In this document: piece after piece, positions 52,365 through 62,208 of the stretch
Layout: each line of letters begins with the position of its first letter
How positions within the stretch are numbered: the stretch's first letter is position 1
Assembly (NCBI RefSeq): GCF_003732275.1
Contig: NZ_MOBM01000006.1
Coordinates: 358,818 to 422,817 of the forward strand
Length of the DNA stretch: 64,000 bases
DNA from: Pseudomonas frederiksbergensis
GTDB lineage: Bacteria; Pseudomonadota; Gammaproteobacteria; Pseudomonadales; Pseudomonadaceae
Direction of reading: 5' to 3'
Position numbers and translations under genes: made by a program
The notes under the pieces: generated by a model
What the model was told of the DNA's origin: nothing
What the model saw: only the letters and a program-made list of their open reading frames with translations
Database searches by the model: none

Positions 52365-52463
52365 GTAGGAGCTGTCGAGTGAAACGAGGCTGCGATCTTT
52401 TCAAAAAACCCACAAAACCAAAGTCAAAAGATCGCAGCCTCGTTTCACTCGACAGCTCCTACA
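52365..52463. repeat. REP-type inverted pair, family D
   Basis: Forward then reverse arms, nearly perfect over about 33 bp. Same family as 27392-27485. Confidence 0.85.
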
Positions 52464-52555
52464 AAACTCTCCAAACCCCGCGTCATACCCTTCCTTGAGC
52501 TAGCGTAGGAAAGCTACCTCCGAGCCCTGGGATTAGTCCTTAGCCCCCTATCCAT

Positions 52556-52585
52556 GTTTAACTTGAACGCTCATTCAAGTTAAAC
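52556..52585. promoter_or_regulatory. betT: Perfect 30-bp palindrome, BetI-type operator
   Basis: GTTTAACTTGAA-CGCTCA-TTCAAGTTAAAC, 12-bp arms with a 6-bp centre, 92 bp before betT. The TTGAACG-N-TCATTCAA core fits operators of the choline-responsive TetR repressor BetI. betI itself is outside this window. Confidence 0.75.
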
Positions 52586-52676
52586 CGCCGGTTTGCTGCC
52601 CGCTCACAACAGGAGGCTTGCCTTTGCCGAGTCCGTTATTGATTGCCCTGTTTCACCCCCTTGAGATGCACCTTTC

Positions 52677-54671
52677 ATGAGTGCATCGTCCACCCCCGCA
52701 AGCGGCCAGGTCCGCATGAATCCGCCGGTTTTTTATTTCGCGGCGACCTTTATTCTGTTGTTCGCCGTTGTGGTCATGGCAATACCTGAACAGGCCGGTG
52801 CCTGGCTGTTGCAAGCGCAAAACTGGGCGGCCAATACGGTCGGCTGGTACTACATGCTCGCGATGACGCTGTATCTGGTCTTCGTGGTGGTCACCGCCTT
52901 GTCCGGCTACGGCAAGATCAAGCTCGGTGCCGACCACGACGAGCCCGAATTCAGCTACCTGTCCTGGGCCGGCATGCTGTTCGCCGCCGGGATCAGCATC
53001 ACACTGTTTTTCTTTTGCGTGTCCGAACCGCTGACGCATCTGGCGCAACCGCCGCAAGGCGAGGCCGGCACGGCGGATGCGGCGCGTCAGGCGATGCAGA
53101 TTCTGTTTCTGCACTGGGGTCTGCACGGTTGGGGCGTCTTCGCTTTCGTCGGCATGGCGCTGGCCTATTTCGCCTATCGACATAACCTGCCGCTGGCCCT
53201 GCGTTCGGCGCTGTATCCGCTGATCGGCAAGCGCATCAACGGCCCGATCGGCTATGCGGTGGACGGCTTCGGCATCATCGCCACGGTGTTCGGCCTCGGC
53301 GCGGATATGGGCTTTGGCGTATTGCACCTCAATTCGGGCCTGGACTACCTGTTCGGTATCGCCCACACCCAGTGGATTCAGGTCGGCCTGATCACGCTGA
53401 TGATGGGTGCGGCGATCATCGTCGCGGTGTCCGGCGTCGATAAAGGCGTGCGGGTGATGTCCGACATCAACATGCTGCTGGCCTGTGCGCTGCTGCTGTT
53501 CGTGTTGTTCGCCGGCCCCACCCAGCACTTGCTCAATACGCTGATCCAGAACATCGGCGACTACCTCGGCGCCTTGCCGATGAAGAGTTTCGACCTCTAC
53601 GCCTATGACAAACCCAGCGACTGGCTGGGCGGCTGGACGGTGTTCTACTGGGCCTGGTGGATTGCATGGTCGCCATTCGTGGGCCTGTTCATCGCGCGGA
53701 TTTCCCGTGGCCGGACCATTCGCGAATTCGTCTTCGGCGTGCTGCTGATCCCGCTCGGTTTCACCCTGGCGTGGATGTCGATCTTCGGCAACAGCGCCAT
53801 CGATCAAGTGCTCAACCACGGCATGAGCGCGCTCGGCATGTCGGCCATCGACAACCCGTCGATGACCCTGTACCTGCTGCTGGAAACCTATCCGTGGAGC
53901 AAAACCGTGATCGCGGTCACGGTGTTCATCAGCTTCGTGTTCTTCGTGACCTCCGCCGACTCCGGCACCGTGGTGTTGTCGACGCTGTCCGCCAAGGGCG
54001 GTAACCCGGATGAAGACGGGCCAAAATGGCTGCGAGTGTTCTGGGGCGCGATGACGGCGTTGGTGACCAGCGCGCTGCTGTTCTCCGGCAGCATCGATGC
54101 ATTGAAGTCGGCGGTGGTGCTGACCTCGTTACCGTTCTCGATGATTTTGCTGCTGATGATGTGGGGGCTGCACAAGGCGTTTTATCTGGAGTCGCAGAAG
54201 CAGATCGCACAACTGCATTCCCTCGCGCCGGTGTCCGGATCACGGCGCGGTGGATGGCGTCAGCGTCTGAGTCAGGCGGTGCATTTCCCGTCTCGGGATG
54301 AGGTCTATCGCTTCCTCGATACCACGGTGCGCCCGGCGATTGAGGACGTGACCGCGGTGTTCGTCGAGAAGGGGCTGCACGTGGTTGCTCAGCCTGATCC
54401 GGCCAATGACAACGTCAGCCTGGAGATCGGTCACGGCGAACTGCATCCGTTCATCTATCAGGTGCAGATGCGAGGTTACTTCACGCCGTCGTTCGCCCGT
54501 GGCGGCATGGGTTCCAAGCAACTCAACAACCGCCGTTACCACCGGGCCGAGGTGCATTTGAGAGAGGGCAGTCAGGATTACGATCTGGTGGGCTACACCA
54601 AGGAGCAGGTCATCAACGATATTCTCGACCAGTACGAACGGCACATGCAGTTCCTGCACCTGGTGCGCTGA
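52677..54671 (+). CDS. betT: BCCT-family choline transporter
   Basis: A 664-residue transporter with 12 membrane segments and the BCCT signature region WTVFYWAWWIAWSPFVGLFIARISRGRTIREF. The long hydrophilic C-terminal domain (residues about 520-664, including PSRDEVYRFLDTTVRPAIEDV) is typical of the osmotically regulated BetT branch. It imports choline as a betaine precursor, driven by a proton gradient. The BetI-type palindrome upstream predicts induction by choline. No bet enzyme genes are adjacent here. Confidence 0.95.
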   Translation: MSASSTPASGQVRMNPPVFYFAATFILLFAVVVMAIPEQAGAWLLQAQNWAANTVGWYYMLAMTLYLVFVVVTALSGYGKIKLGADHDEPEFSYLSWAGMLFAAGISITLFFFCVSEPLTHLAQPPQGEAGTADAARQAMQILFLHWGLHGWGVFAFVGMALAYFAYRHNLPLALRSALYPLIGKRINGPIGYAVDGFGIIATVFGLGADMGFGVLHLNSGLDYLFGIAHTQWIQVGLITLMMGAAIIVAVSGVDKGVRVMSDINMLLACALLLFVLFAGPTQHLLNTLIQNIGDYLGALPMKSFDLYAYDKPSDWLGGWTVFYWAWWIAWSPFVGLFIARISRGRTIREFVFGVLLIPLGFTLAWMSIFGNSAIDQVLNHGMSALGMSAIDNPSMTLYLLLETYPWSKTVIAVTVFISFVFFVTSADSGTVVLSTLSAKGGNPDEDGPKWLRVFWGAMTALVTSALLFSGSIDALKSAVVLTSLPFSMILLLMMWGLHKAFYLESQKQIAQLHSLAPVSGSRRGGWRQRLSQAVHFPSRDEVYRFLDTTVRPAIEDVTAVFVEKGLHVVAQPDPANDNVSLEIGHGELHPFIYQVQMRGYFTPSFARGGMGSKQLNNRRYHRAEVHLREGSQDYDLVGYTKEQVINDILDQYERHMQFLHLVR

Positions 54672-54697
54672 TCTACGCGGGTGGTGCTGACGTCTTG

Positions 54698-54958
54698 TCA
54701 GGCGTCAGTGCTCATCGCCATGAACAACACCAGCGCCGCTACCGGTACGCCGAACACGACACTGCCGACCACCAGTTCTGATGTCACTGGCTGGTTGGCG
54801 GTGACCACGCCGACGGCACCGTTGATCATCGTCAGTGCCAGCCACAGCACGATGAAGCTGTAGGTCAGGGTCTGGCGGCTGAAGCCGATTTTCTCGCCGA
54901 TGAACAGCATCAGCGCCAGCAGGATCAGGCCGAAGGTGATGATGATTGCTGTGTGCAT
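54698..54958 (-). CDS. Small membrane protein, unknown
   Basis: An 86-residue protein starting at ATG 54958 with GGTGGA upstream. Three hydrophobic segments (AIIITFGLILLALMLFIG, SFIVLWLALTMINGAVGVV and GSVVFGVPVAALVLFMA). Convergent with betT, with 26 bp between the stop codons. No family recognised. Confidence 0.7.
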   Translation of the reverse strand: MHTAIIITFGLILLALMLFIGEKIGFSRQTLTYSFIVLWLALTMINGAVGVVTANQPVTSELVVGSVVFGVPVAALVLFMAMSTDA

Positions 54959-54998
54959 GGTGAGTCCACCCTTCAGGTATGCATTGCTTTTGAGGCAG

Positions 54999-55083
54999 CC
55001 ATCGCGAGCAGGCTCGCTCCCACATTCAACCGCGTTGCTGGATGAGAGCTCGGTCATCTGTGGGAGCGAGCCTGCTCGCGATG
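54999..55083. repeat. REP-type inverted pair, family A
   Basis: Reverse then forward arms between the small membrane protein gene and the SDR gene. Confidence 0.85.
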
Positions 55084-55132
55084 GGGTCACCTCGGTGTCC
55101 TTGCTACTTATTGAGCATAGGCACCGCTGCGC

Positions 55133-55873
55133 TTAAACCAACCCCCCATTCGCCCGCAGAATTTGCCCATTCACCCAAGCCGAATCCGGCCCCACCAGAA
55201 ACGACACAACGCGCGCAATATCCTCCGGCTGACCCAAACGCTCCAGCGGAGGCATTTTGGCGAAATTCTGGATTTGCTCTTCACTCTTGCCGTGCAAAAA
55301 CAGCTCAGTCGCCACCGGGCCAGGCGCCACCGCGTTGACGGTAATGTTGCGACCGCGCATTTCCTTGGCGAACACCTGGGTCAGGGATTCCACTGCTGCC
55401 TTGCTGGCGATGTACACCGCATAGCCCGGCAAGTTAAGGCCAACGGTGCTGCTGGAGAAGTTGATGATCCGGCCGCCGCTGTTCAGGCGGGTTGCCGCTT
55501 CACGCAAGGTGTTGAACGTGCCGCGCGCGTGAATGTTGAAAGTCTGGTCGAACAGTTCGTCCGTGTGCTGCGCCAGCGGCATCACTTTGAGGATGCCGGC
55601 GTTATTGATCAGCACATCGACCTTGCCCAATTGCACTTCGGTCTCGTCGAACAACCGGCGCACGTCGTCGGCATTGGCCACATCAGCCTTGATCGCTATA
55701 GCCCGGTGCCCGGCCTGACGCAACTCCACCACCAGTTTTGATGCTTCAGTGGCGCTGCTGGCGTAGTTGATGGCGACCGCGAAACCTTCACTGGCGAGTT
55801 GTCTGGCGATCACGGCACCGATGCCGCGGGAGGCGCCGGTCACGATGGCAACTTTTGAAGTTTGAGTAGTCAT
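55133..55873 (-). CDS. Short-chain dehydrogenase/reductase
   Basis: A 246-residue classical SDR: cofactor motif TGASRGIGAVIARQLA (TGxxxGxG), NNAGIL, catalytic Ser in INFSSSTVG and Y-x3-K as YIASKAA. The N-terminal basic pattern suggests NADPH. It is divergent from a LysR-family regulator gene (124 bp between starts), so it is a likely target. The substrate cannot be told. Confidence 0.94.
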   Translation of the reverse strand: MTTQTSKVAIVTGASRGIGAVIARQLASEGFAVAINYASSATEASKLVVELRQAGHRAIAIKADVANADDVRRLFDETEVQLGKVDVLINNAGILKVMPLAQHTDELFDQTFNIHARGTFNTLREAATRLNSGGRIINFSSSTVGLNLPGYAVYIASKAAVESLTQVFAKEMRGRNITVNAVAPGPVATELFLHGKSEEQIQNFAKMPPLERLGQPEDIARVVSFLVGPDSAWVNGQILRANGGLV

Positions 55874-55996
55874 GGCGTTGATTCCCTGGAGTGGTTTGAA
55901 GTGGAGCCAGACTCACATGTTTACTCAGGGCGATAAATGCATGAGAGTTGGCTTGACTGTTCAATAATCGCCAACAAACGACCGTCGGAGTTCAGC

Positions 55997-56887
55997 GTGG
56001 ATCAAGTCAAAGCGATGAAGATTTTCGTGCGGATCTACGAGCGCAGCAGCTTCACGCTGGCGGCCGATGACCTGAACCTGCCGCGGGCGACCCTGACTCA
56101 CACGCTGAATCAGTTCGAAGCCTGGCTCGGTACTCGTTTACTGGAGCGCAGCACCCGCAAGGTGCGTCCGACGCTGGATGGCGAGGCGTACTACTTGCGT
56201 TGCGTGCAGTTGCTGGCAGAACTGGAAGAAGCCGAACTGGCCTTCCGCGGCGTGGCGCCGAAGGGGCGGTTGCGAGTGGATCTGCATGGCACCTTGGCCA
56301 GGCACTTCGTGATCCCGGCGTTGCCACAGTTCATGGCGCGCTACCCGGATATCGAACTGTCCATCAGCGAGGCGGACCGCTTTGTCGACCTGATCGCCGA
56401 AGGCGTTGATTGCGTGTTGCGCGCCGGCACCTTGGGCGACTCGGCGCTGATCGGTAAGCGTGTCGCCAACCTGCGGCAGATCACCTGCGCGAGCCCCGCC
56501 TACCTGCGTAAATATGGCGAACCGAAAAATCTCGAAGACCTGAAAAAACACCGCGCGGTGAACTACGTTTCGCGCACCACGGCGAAGTTGTTTCCGTTTG
56601 AATTCATGGTCGATGGCGAGCTGAAAGAAGTGACCATCGATGGCGCGTTGTCGGTGTTCGGTGCGGAGATTTATGCAGCCTCGGCGATTGCAGGCCTGGG
56701 CCTGATTCAGTGCCCGCACTACCGAATGGAAACGCTGATTTCCCAAGGGCTGGTGCGGGAAATCCTCACCGACACACCGCCGCCGCCGATGCCGGTTTCA
56801 GTGTTGTATCCCCATAACAAACACATGTCGCCACGGGTTCGGGTGTTTGTGGATTGGTTGGGGGAGGTGTTTGCGGGGGCTGTTTGA
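55997..56887 (+). CDS. LysR-family transcriptional regulator
   Basis: A 296-residue regulator with an N-terminal winged helix (FVRIYERSSFTLAADDLNLPRATLTHTLNQFEAWLGTRLLERSTRKVRPT, split here only for display) and a C-terminal effector domain. GTG 55997 is chosen, with GGAG at 55987-55990 and a start MDQVKAMKIFVRIYE that fits the family; a longer start at 55937 is less likely. It belongs to the subgroup that often pairs with divergent SDR genes. Confidence 0.9.
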   Translation: MDQVKAMKIFVRIYERSSFTLAADDLNLPRATLTHTLNQFEAWLGTRLLERSTRKVRPTLDGEAYYLRCVQLLAELEEAELAFRGVAPKGRLRVDLHGTLARHFVIPALPQFMARYPDIELSISEADRFVDLIAEGVDCVLRAGTLGDSALIGKRVANLRQITCASPAYLRKYGEPKNLEDLKKHRAVNYVSRTTAKLFPFEFMVDGELKEVTIDGALSVFGAEIYAASAIAGLGLIQCPHYRMETLISQGLVREILTDTPPPPMPVSVLYPHNKHMSPRVRVFVDWLGEVFAGAV

Positions 56888-56896
56888 CGGTACTCG

Positions 56897-56977
56897 AAGA
56901 TCAAAAGATCGCAGCCTTCGGCAGCTCCTACAGTGATATGCGGTCGAGCGTAGGAGCTGCCGAAGGCTGCGATCTTT
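56897..56977. repeat. REP-type inverted pair, family C
   Basis: Reverse then forward arms between the LysR and aldo/keto reductase genes. Confidence 0.85.
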
Positions 56978-57122
56978 GCGATGGGTCTGGCACTGAAGAT
57001 GAAAACTGTGAAACGTTTCAGCATTTTCTCGAGTCCGAGGTTTATCGGCGTTTGTCCAAGCGTATGCTGGGCAACTTGCAAAGCAGTCGATACCACATTC
57101 AAGACAGACAAGAGAGGATTCG

Positions 57123-58160
57123 ATGACCTACACCGCTGCCGAAAACCGCTACGATTCCATCCCTTACCGCCGCGTGGGTCGCAGCGGGTTGGTGCTGCCG
57201 GCACTGTCCCTGGGCTTGTGGCACAACTTCGGCGACAGTACGCCGATCGATACCCAGCGTTCGTTGCTGCGCACGGCGTTCGATCTGGGCATCAACCACT
57301 TCGACCTGGCCAACAACTACGGCCCGCCGTACGGCAGCGCCGAGATCAACTTCGGTCGTTTGCTGCGTGAAGACTTCAAGCAGTACCGCGACGAGTTGAT
57401 CATCTCCAGCAAGGCTGGTTGGGATATGTGGGCCGGCCCATACGGTCAGGGCGGTGGTTCCCGTAAATACATACTGGCCAGCCTCGACCAGAGCCTGCAG
57501 CGCCTGGGCTTGGACTACGTGGATATCTTCTATTCCCATCGCTTCGACCCGGACACGCCGCTTGAAGAAACCGCCAGCGCACTGGCCACCGCGGTGCAGC
57601 AGGGCAAGGCGCTGTACATCGGTATCTCGTCCTATTCCGGGGTGAAAACCCGTGAAATCGCCGGGTTGCTGAAGGAGTGGAAAGTACCGTTGCTGATCCA
57701 CCAACCGGCCTACAACCTGCTCAATCGCTGGGTGGAAAAGGACCTGCTGGACACCACCGATGAACTCGGCACTGGCGTAATCGCCTTTACGCCATTGGCT
57801 CAGGGTCTGTTGACCGACAAGTACCTCAATGGCGTGCCAGCGGACGCACGGGTCAATCGTCCGGGTGGTGGTTCGTTGCAGGCGTCGCACCTGTCCGAAG
57901 CCAACATCGCCCACGTGCGGGCGCTTAATGAAATCGCCAAACGCCGTGGTCAGAGTCTGGCGCAGTTGGCGTTGGCCTGGACCCTGCGCGATCCACGGGT
58001 GACCTCGGCGCTGATCGGCGCGAGCCGGCCGGAGCAGATTATCGAGAACGTCGGGGCGTTGAAGAACTTGAGTTTCAGCGTGGAAGAGTTGGCGGAGATT
58101 GATCGGTTTGCCCAGGAGGGTGGGGTCAATCTTTGGGAGAAGCCTTCGACGGCTGAATAA
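57123..58160 (+). CDS. Aldo/keto reductase (YghZ type)
   Basis: A 345-residue (beta/alpha)8 NADPH-dependent reductase. The tetrad is visible as D and Y in HFDLANNYGPPYGSAE, K in ISSKAGWDMW, and H in FYSHRFDPDTP. It matches the YghZ/MgrA-like branch, which reduces L-glyceraldehyde 3-phosphate and methylglyoxal-type compounds. The start has GAGAGGA upstream. It is a single gene between repeats. Confidence 0.93.
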   Translation: MTYTAAENRYDSIPYRRVGRSGLVLPALSLGLWHNFGDSTPIDTQRSLLRTAFDLGINHFDLANNYGPPYGSAEINFGRLLREDFKQYRDELIISSKAGWDMWAGPYGQGGGSRKYILASLDQSLQRLGLDYVDIFYSHRFDPDTPLEETASALATAVQQGKALYIGISSYSGVKTREIAGLLKEWKVPLLIHQPAYNLLNRWVEKDLLDTTDELGTGVIAFTPLAQGLLTDKYLNGVPADARVNRPGGGSLQASHLSEANIAHVRALNEIAKRRGQSLAQLALAWTLRDPRVTSALIGASRPEQIIENVGALKNLSFSVEELAEIDRFAQEGGVNLWEKPSTAE

Positions 58161-58199
58161 GTGTTCGGCGCCGGATTTTCTGGCGCCTGTTCTGGCCCC

Positions 58200-58292
58200 A
58201 TCGCGAGCAGGCTCGCTCCCACAGTGGACCTGCGTTAACCACAAATTCTGTGGTCAACCGATAACCCTGTGGGAGCGAGCCTGCTCGCGATG
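58200..58292. repeat. REP-type inverted pair, family A
   Basis: Reverse then forward arms between the convergent aldo/keto reductase and tauD genes. Confidence 0.85.
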
Positions 58293-58324
58293 AGGCCATC
58301 AAAGTCAATCAAAAAACCCGAGAC

Positions 58325-59167
58325 TCACCGGAAATACGGCACATCCCCCAACACCGTCGCCCGCTGCATCACCCGCCGCGCCGGGCGGTAATCATCCACC
58401 GCGTGATGCTGGGTCACGCGGTTGTCCCAGAGCGCGATGTCGTCTTTCTGCCAGCGCCAACGGATGGTGAATTCCGGCCGTGTGGTGTGGGCGAACAAGA
58501 ATTTCAGAATCACCTCGCTTTCCGTTTCCGACAGCTCATTGATCTTCGACGTGAACCCTTCATTGACGAACAACGACCGGCGCCCGCTCACCGGGTGCGT
58601 GCGAATCACCGGGTGCGATAGCGGCGGGTTCTTGCGCCGGGCTTCTTCCCACTGGGCCAACGCTTCCGGCGTGTTGCCATAGCGTTCCAAGGGGAACGAA
58701 CGGGTGAAATCGTGCGTGGCGGTCAGCCCTTCGAGCAGGGCTTTCATCGGCGCGGACAGTGCTTCATACGCCGCAATACCGCTGGCCCACAGCGTGTCGC
58801 CGCCAAATTCCGGCAGCAGTTTGGCGCTGAGTACCGCGCCCATGGCCGGGGTCGGCAGGAAGGTCACGTCGGTGTGCCAGATCGCGTTGTCCCGCACGTC
58901 GGTGACAGCGGTGTCGAGGATCAGCACTTCCGGCTGCTCGGGCACGTTCGGGTAGATCGGATGAATGTGCAGGTCGCCGAAATAGGCGGCGAATCGCGCT
59001 TGCTGCTGCGGCTCGATCGGCTGGTCGCGGAAGAACAGCACTTGATGCTTGAGCAGCGCCTGCTCGATGGCGTCGCGTTGTTCCACGTTCAGCGGCTGGC
59101 TGATATCGACGCCGCTGATTTGCGCGCCGAGGGCGGAGCTTAAAGGGACGATGGTCAGGTGGCTCAT
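58325..59167 (-). CDS. tauD: Taurine dioxygenase
   Basis: A 280-residue Fe(II)/2-oxoglutarate dioxygenase that converts taurine to aminoacetaldehyde and sulfite. The iron ligands are H-x-D in [10 protein letters not shown] and the distal His in [19 protein letters not shown], whose Arg binds 2-oxoglutarate. It is the last gene of tauABCD; a REP pair separates it from tauC. Confidence 0.95.
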   Translation of the reverse strand: MSHLTIVPLSSALGAQISGVDISQPLNVEQRDAIEQALLKHQVLFFRDQPIEPQQQARFAAYFGDLHIHPIYPNVPEQPEVLILDTAVTDVRDNAIWHTDVTFLPTPAMGAVLSAKLLPEFGGDTLWASGIAAYEALSAPMKALLEGLTATHDFTRSFPLERYGNTPEALAQWEEARRKNPPLSHPVIRTHPVSGRRSLFVNEGFTSKINELSETESEVILKFLFAHTTRPEFTIRWRWQKDDIALWDNRVTQHHAVDDYRPARRVMQRATVLGDVPYFR

Positions 59168-59199
59168 GGTATTTCTCTTCGAATTCGGGGGGCGAGCTT

Positions 59200-59290
59200 T
59201 TGTGGGAGCGGGCTTGCTCGCGATAGCGGAGTGTCAGGCGACATGGCTGTGGCTGATATACCGCCATCGCGAGCAGGCTCGCTCCCACAG
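59200..59290. repeat. REP-type inverted pair, family A
   Basis: Forward then reverse arms inside the tau operon, between tauC and tauD. It could reduce or separate tauD expression. Confidence 0.85.
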
Positions 59291-59311
59291 GGTTTTTCAC
59301 ATGATGATTTT

Positions 59312-60145
59312 TCAGTGAGCCTGGCCGTGCCATGGCACCAGTTTGCGTTGCAGCGCACGCAGGCCCATTTCCATGACGAAGGCGATCAGCGCGATCACCA
59401 GAATCCCCAACACCACCACATCGGTGACCAGGAACTGTGCGGCCGACTGCACCATGAAGCCCAAACCGCTGGTGGCGGCGATCAATTCAGCGGCCACCAA
59501 CGTCGACCAACCCACGCCCAGACCAATCCGCACCCCGGTCAAAATGTCCGGCAAGGCACTGGGCAGAATTACATGCCGAATCAACTGCGCCCGAGTCGCG
59601 CCCAACGACTGCGCGGCGCGCAATTTCGCCGGGTCGACGGTGCGCACGCCAGTGGCGGTGGCAATCGCGATCGGTGCGAAGATCGCCAGGTAGATCAGCA
59701 GCACTTTTGATAACTCACCGATGCCGCACCAGATCACGATCAGCGGCAGATAAGCCAGCGGCGGAATCGGGCGATAGAACTCGATCAGCGGATCGAGAAT
59801 GCCGCGAGCGATGCGGTTGTGGCCGATGGCGATGCCGACCGGCACGGCGGTCAGCACGGCGAAACCTAGGCCCAGGCCAATACGGCTGAGGCTCGCGCCC
59901 AAGTGTTGCCACAAGGTCGAATCCATGTAGCCGGTGGTCACCAGCAGCCAACCTTTTTGCAGCACGGCGGAGGGTGGCGGCAGGAACAGCGGTTCGATCA
60001 AACCGGTGGCGGTGACGGCCCACCAAATGGCAACGAGAGCGATCAGCGTCAGTACGCTGATCCAGCGTGTGTTCAAACTGCGACGTAGCGGAATGACCGT
60101 CGAACCCGGTTTCACCGTGGAGGCGGGAATTTCATAAGTGCTCAT
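59312..60145 (-). CDS. tauC: Taurine ABC transporter permease
   Basis: A 277-residue permease with six hydrophobic segments and the coupling loop [29 protein letters not shown]. It matches TauC of the aliphatic-sulfonate group. It overlaps tauB by ATGA. Confidence 0.95.
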   Translation of the reverse strand: MSTYEIPASTVKPGSTVIPLRRSLNTRWISVLTLIALVAIWWAVTATGLIEPLFLPPPSAVLQKGWLLVTTGYMDSTLWQHLGASLSRIGLGLGFAVLTAVPVGIAIGHNRIARGILDPLIEFYRPIPPLAYLPLIVIWCGIGELSKVLLIYLAIFAPIAIATATGVRTVDPAKLRAAQSLGATRAQLIRHVILPSALPDILTGVRIGLGVGWSTLVAAELIAATSGLGFMVQSAAQFLVTDVVVLGILVIALIAFVMEMGLRALQRKLVPWHGQAH

Positions 60146-60936
60146 GCGCGCTCCTGCCGCTGGACGGCACTGCGTTGGGAGAACACTTTGGCGAGCACGT
60201 GTTCGCGGGTTTCGATAAAGCGTGGATCGGATTTGATCGCCCGCGCCGATTCACCGGCAGCGTAACGCTGACCGAAGTCCAGGCTCAGACGTTCGACGAT
60301 TTGCCCGGGGTTGGGCGCCAACAGAATCAGATCTGTGGCGAGGAACACCGCTTCCTCAATGTCGTGGGTAATCAGGAACACCGGTTTGGCGGTGCGTTGC
60401 CAGACCTGCAGCAACAGCTCCTGCATCTGTTCGCGGGTGAAGGCATCGAGGGCACCGAAGGGTTCGTCCATCAGCAAAACCCGAGGGTCTGCTGCGAGGG
60501 CGCGGGCGAGGCCGACACGTTGTTTCTGCCCGCCCGAGAGCTGCCAGATTCGGCGATTTTCGAAACCGGAAAGATCCACCAGCGCGAGCATTTCCCGGGC
60601 GCGGATTTCGCGTTTGTCCCGGGGAACGCCGGCCAGTTCCAGACCGAAGCCGACGTTGGCCTGCACGTCCTGCCAAGGCAGCAGGGCGTCGTCCTGGAAC
60701 ACCACGCCGCGCTCGGCGCTCGGGCCTTTGACCGGCACGCCGTCAAGGGTGATGCGCCCGGCAGTGGGCTCGACGAAACCGGCAATCAGGTTCAACAGCG
60801 AGGTCTTGCCACTGCCGGACGGGCCGAGGGCGACCAGCAACTGCTGGGGCCCAAGGCTCAGGGAAATATCCGCCAGCACAGGTTCCGTGCTGCCTGGGTA
60901 CTGTGCGCAGATGCGCTCCAGCTGAAGCAAAGCCAT
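60142..60936 (-). CDS. tauB: Taurine ABC transporter ATPase
   Basis: A 264-residue ABC ATPase with Walker [10 protein letters not shown], signature LSGGQKQR, Walker [13 protein letters not shown] and switch ITHDIEEA, of the nitrate/sulfonate/taurine branch. It is 16 bp from tauA and overlaps tauC. Confidence 0.95.
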   Translation of the reverse strand: MALLQLERICAQYPGSTEPVLADISLSLGPQQLLVALGPSGSGKTSLLNLIAGFVEPTAGRITLDGVPVKGPSAERGVVFQDDALLPWQDVQANVGFGLELAGVPRDKREIRAREMLALVDLSGFENRRIWQLSGGQKQRVGLARALAADPRVLLMDEPFGALDAFTREQMQELLLQVWQRTAKPVFLITHDIEEAVFLATDLILLAPNPGQIVERLSLDFGQRYAAGESARAIKSDPRFIETREHVLAKVFSQRSAVQRQERA

Positions 60937-60952
60937 CGCGGTTAACTCCCGA

Positions 60953-61930
60953 TCAATTGGTGATGTATTTGGCGCTGACGTACGGCGCGTAGTCCGGCAG
61001 CACGGCCTCGACCTTGCCCTGTTCCTTGAGGAACACCGCGGTGTCGGTGATGGCCTTGGTGGTCGGCGCGCCGAGGGTGATCACCTGATCAGCCGCGAGC
61101 GGGAAGACGTTGCCTTGCAGCAGCAATGGAATGTCGCTGGCCTTGGCACCGGAGAGCTTCACCAGTTTGTCGACATTGCTTTGGTTGGCGAGCCAGGCTT
61201 TCGGGTCTTTGCGGTAGTCGGCGTAAGCGTCGAGGGTCACTTTGGCGAACGCGGTGACGATTTCCGGGTGCTTCTCGGCGAAATCCTTACGCACGATCCA
61301 GGCATCGAAAGTCGGTGCGCCGAACTTGGCCAGTTCGCCCGAGGTGATCAGTACTTTGCCGTTTTCCTTGGCCACGCCGAGAGCCGGGTCCCAGACGTAG
61401 GTGGCGTCGATATCGCCGCGTTTCCACGCAGCGATGATCGCCGGCGGTGCGAGGTTGAGCACGGTGACTTTCGATGGGTCGATGTTCCAGTGTTTCAGCG
61501 CGGCCAGCAGGCTGTAGTGGCCGGTGGACACGAACGGTACGGCGATTTTCTTGCCGATCAGGTCTTGCGGAGTCTTGATTCCGGAGCCATCGCGAGCGAC
61601 CAGCGCTTCGGCGGCGCCGATCTGGGTGGCGATGAGGAAAGTTTCCACCGGGACTTTGCGGGTGATTGCCGCCGTCAGGGGGCTGGAACCGAGGTAGCCG
61701 ATTTGCACATCGCCGGAAGCGATGGCGGCAATGATGTCGGCGCCGTTGTCGAATTTGCGCCAGTCGATGTTGGCGTTGGTGGCTTTTTCGTAGGTGCCGT
61801 CGGCTTGGGCGACTTTGGCCGGGTCAACGGTGGTCTGGTAGGCGACGGTCACATCTGCCGCCTGAGCCAGGAAACTCGCCGCAGCCAACGACGCAGCAGC
61901 CAGCAGGCGAAGAGGGGAAGTCAGTTTCAT
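60953..61930 (-). CDS. tauA: Taurine-binding periplasmic protein
   Basis: A 325-residue substrate-binding protein with a signal peptide ([10 protein letters not shown], cleavage near residue 25). Conserved parts are [31 protein letters not shown] and TYVWDPALG. It is the first gene of tauABCD. AT-rich DNA with an imperfect CGAAAA/TTTTCG dyad lies upstream (61984-62025), a candidate CysB-type control region. Confidence 0.96.
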   Translation of the reverse strand: MKLTSPLRLLAAASLAAASFLAQAADVTVAYQTTVDPAKVAQADGTYEKATNANIDWRKFDNGADIIAAIASGDVQIGYLGSSPLTAAITRKVPVETFLIATQIGAAEALVARDGSGIKTPQDLIGKKIAVPFVSTGHYSLLAALKHWNIDPSKVTVLNLAPPAIIAAWKRGDIDATYVWDPALGVAKENGKVLITSGELAKFGAPTFDAWIVRKDFAEKHPEIVTAFAKVTLDAYADYRKDPKAWLANQSNVDKLVKLSGAKASDIPLLLQGNVFPLAADQVITLGAPTTKAITDTAVFLKEQGKVEAVLPDYAPYVSAKYITN

Positions 61931-61983
61931 CGGGAAGCTCCTTGTCAGGCGACCGAGAGTCGGCGTGAAAAGGAGACTAAATG

Positions 61984-62025
61984 ATATAAGAATCCGAAAA
62001 TAAATAACTTTTTCGAATTACCTTA
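61984..62025 (-). promoter_or_regulatory. AT-rich control region of tauABCD
   Basis: AT-rich DNA with CGAAAA (61995-62000) and TTTTCG (62010-62015) as a loose dyad, 65-95 bp before tauA. CysB-dependent control is established for tau operons of enterics; the site itself is only inferred here. Confidence 0.35.
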
Positions 62026-62066
62026 TGAGCGGAAAATTCTAAGAGAGCGTAGTTGTATATCGCTTT

Positions 62067-62198
62067 TGTGGCGAGGGAGCTTGCTCCCGCTGGAGGCCGA
62101 AGGACTCCCAAAAACAGCGAAGGTGTGTCTGATTGAACACGGTCGCAGATTTTACGGCTGCCGCGCAGCCGAGCGGGAGCAAGCTCCCTCGCCACAGA
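62067..62198. repeat. REP-type inverted pair, family B
   Basis: Forward then reverse family-B arms about 130 bp apart, between gshA and tauA. Confidence 0.85.
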
Positions 62199-62208
62199 GG
62201 TTTGCGAT

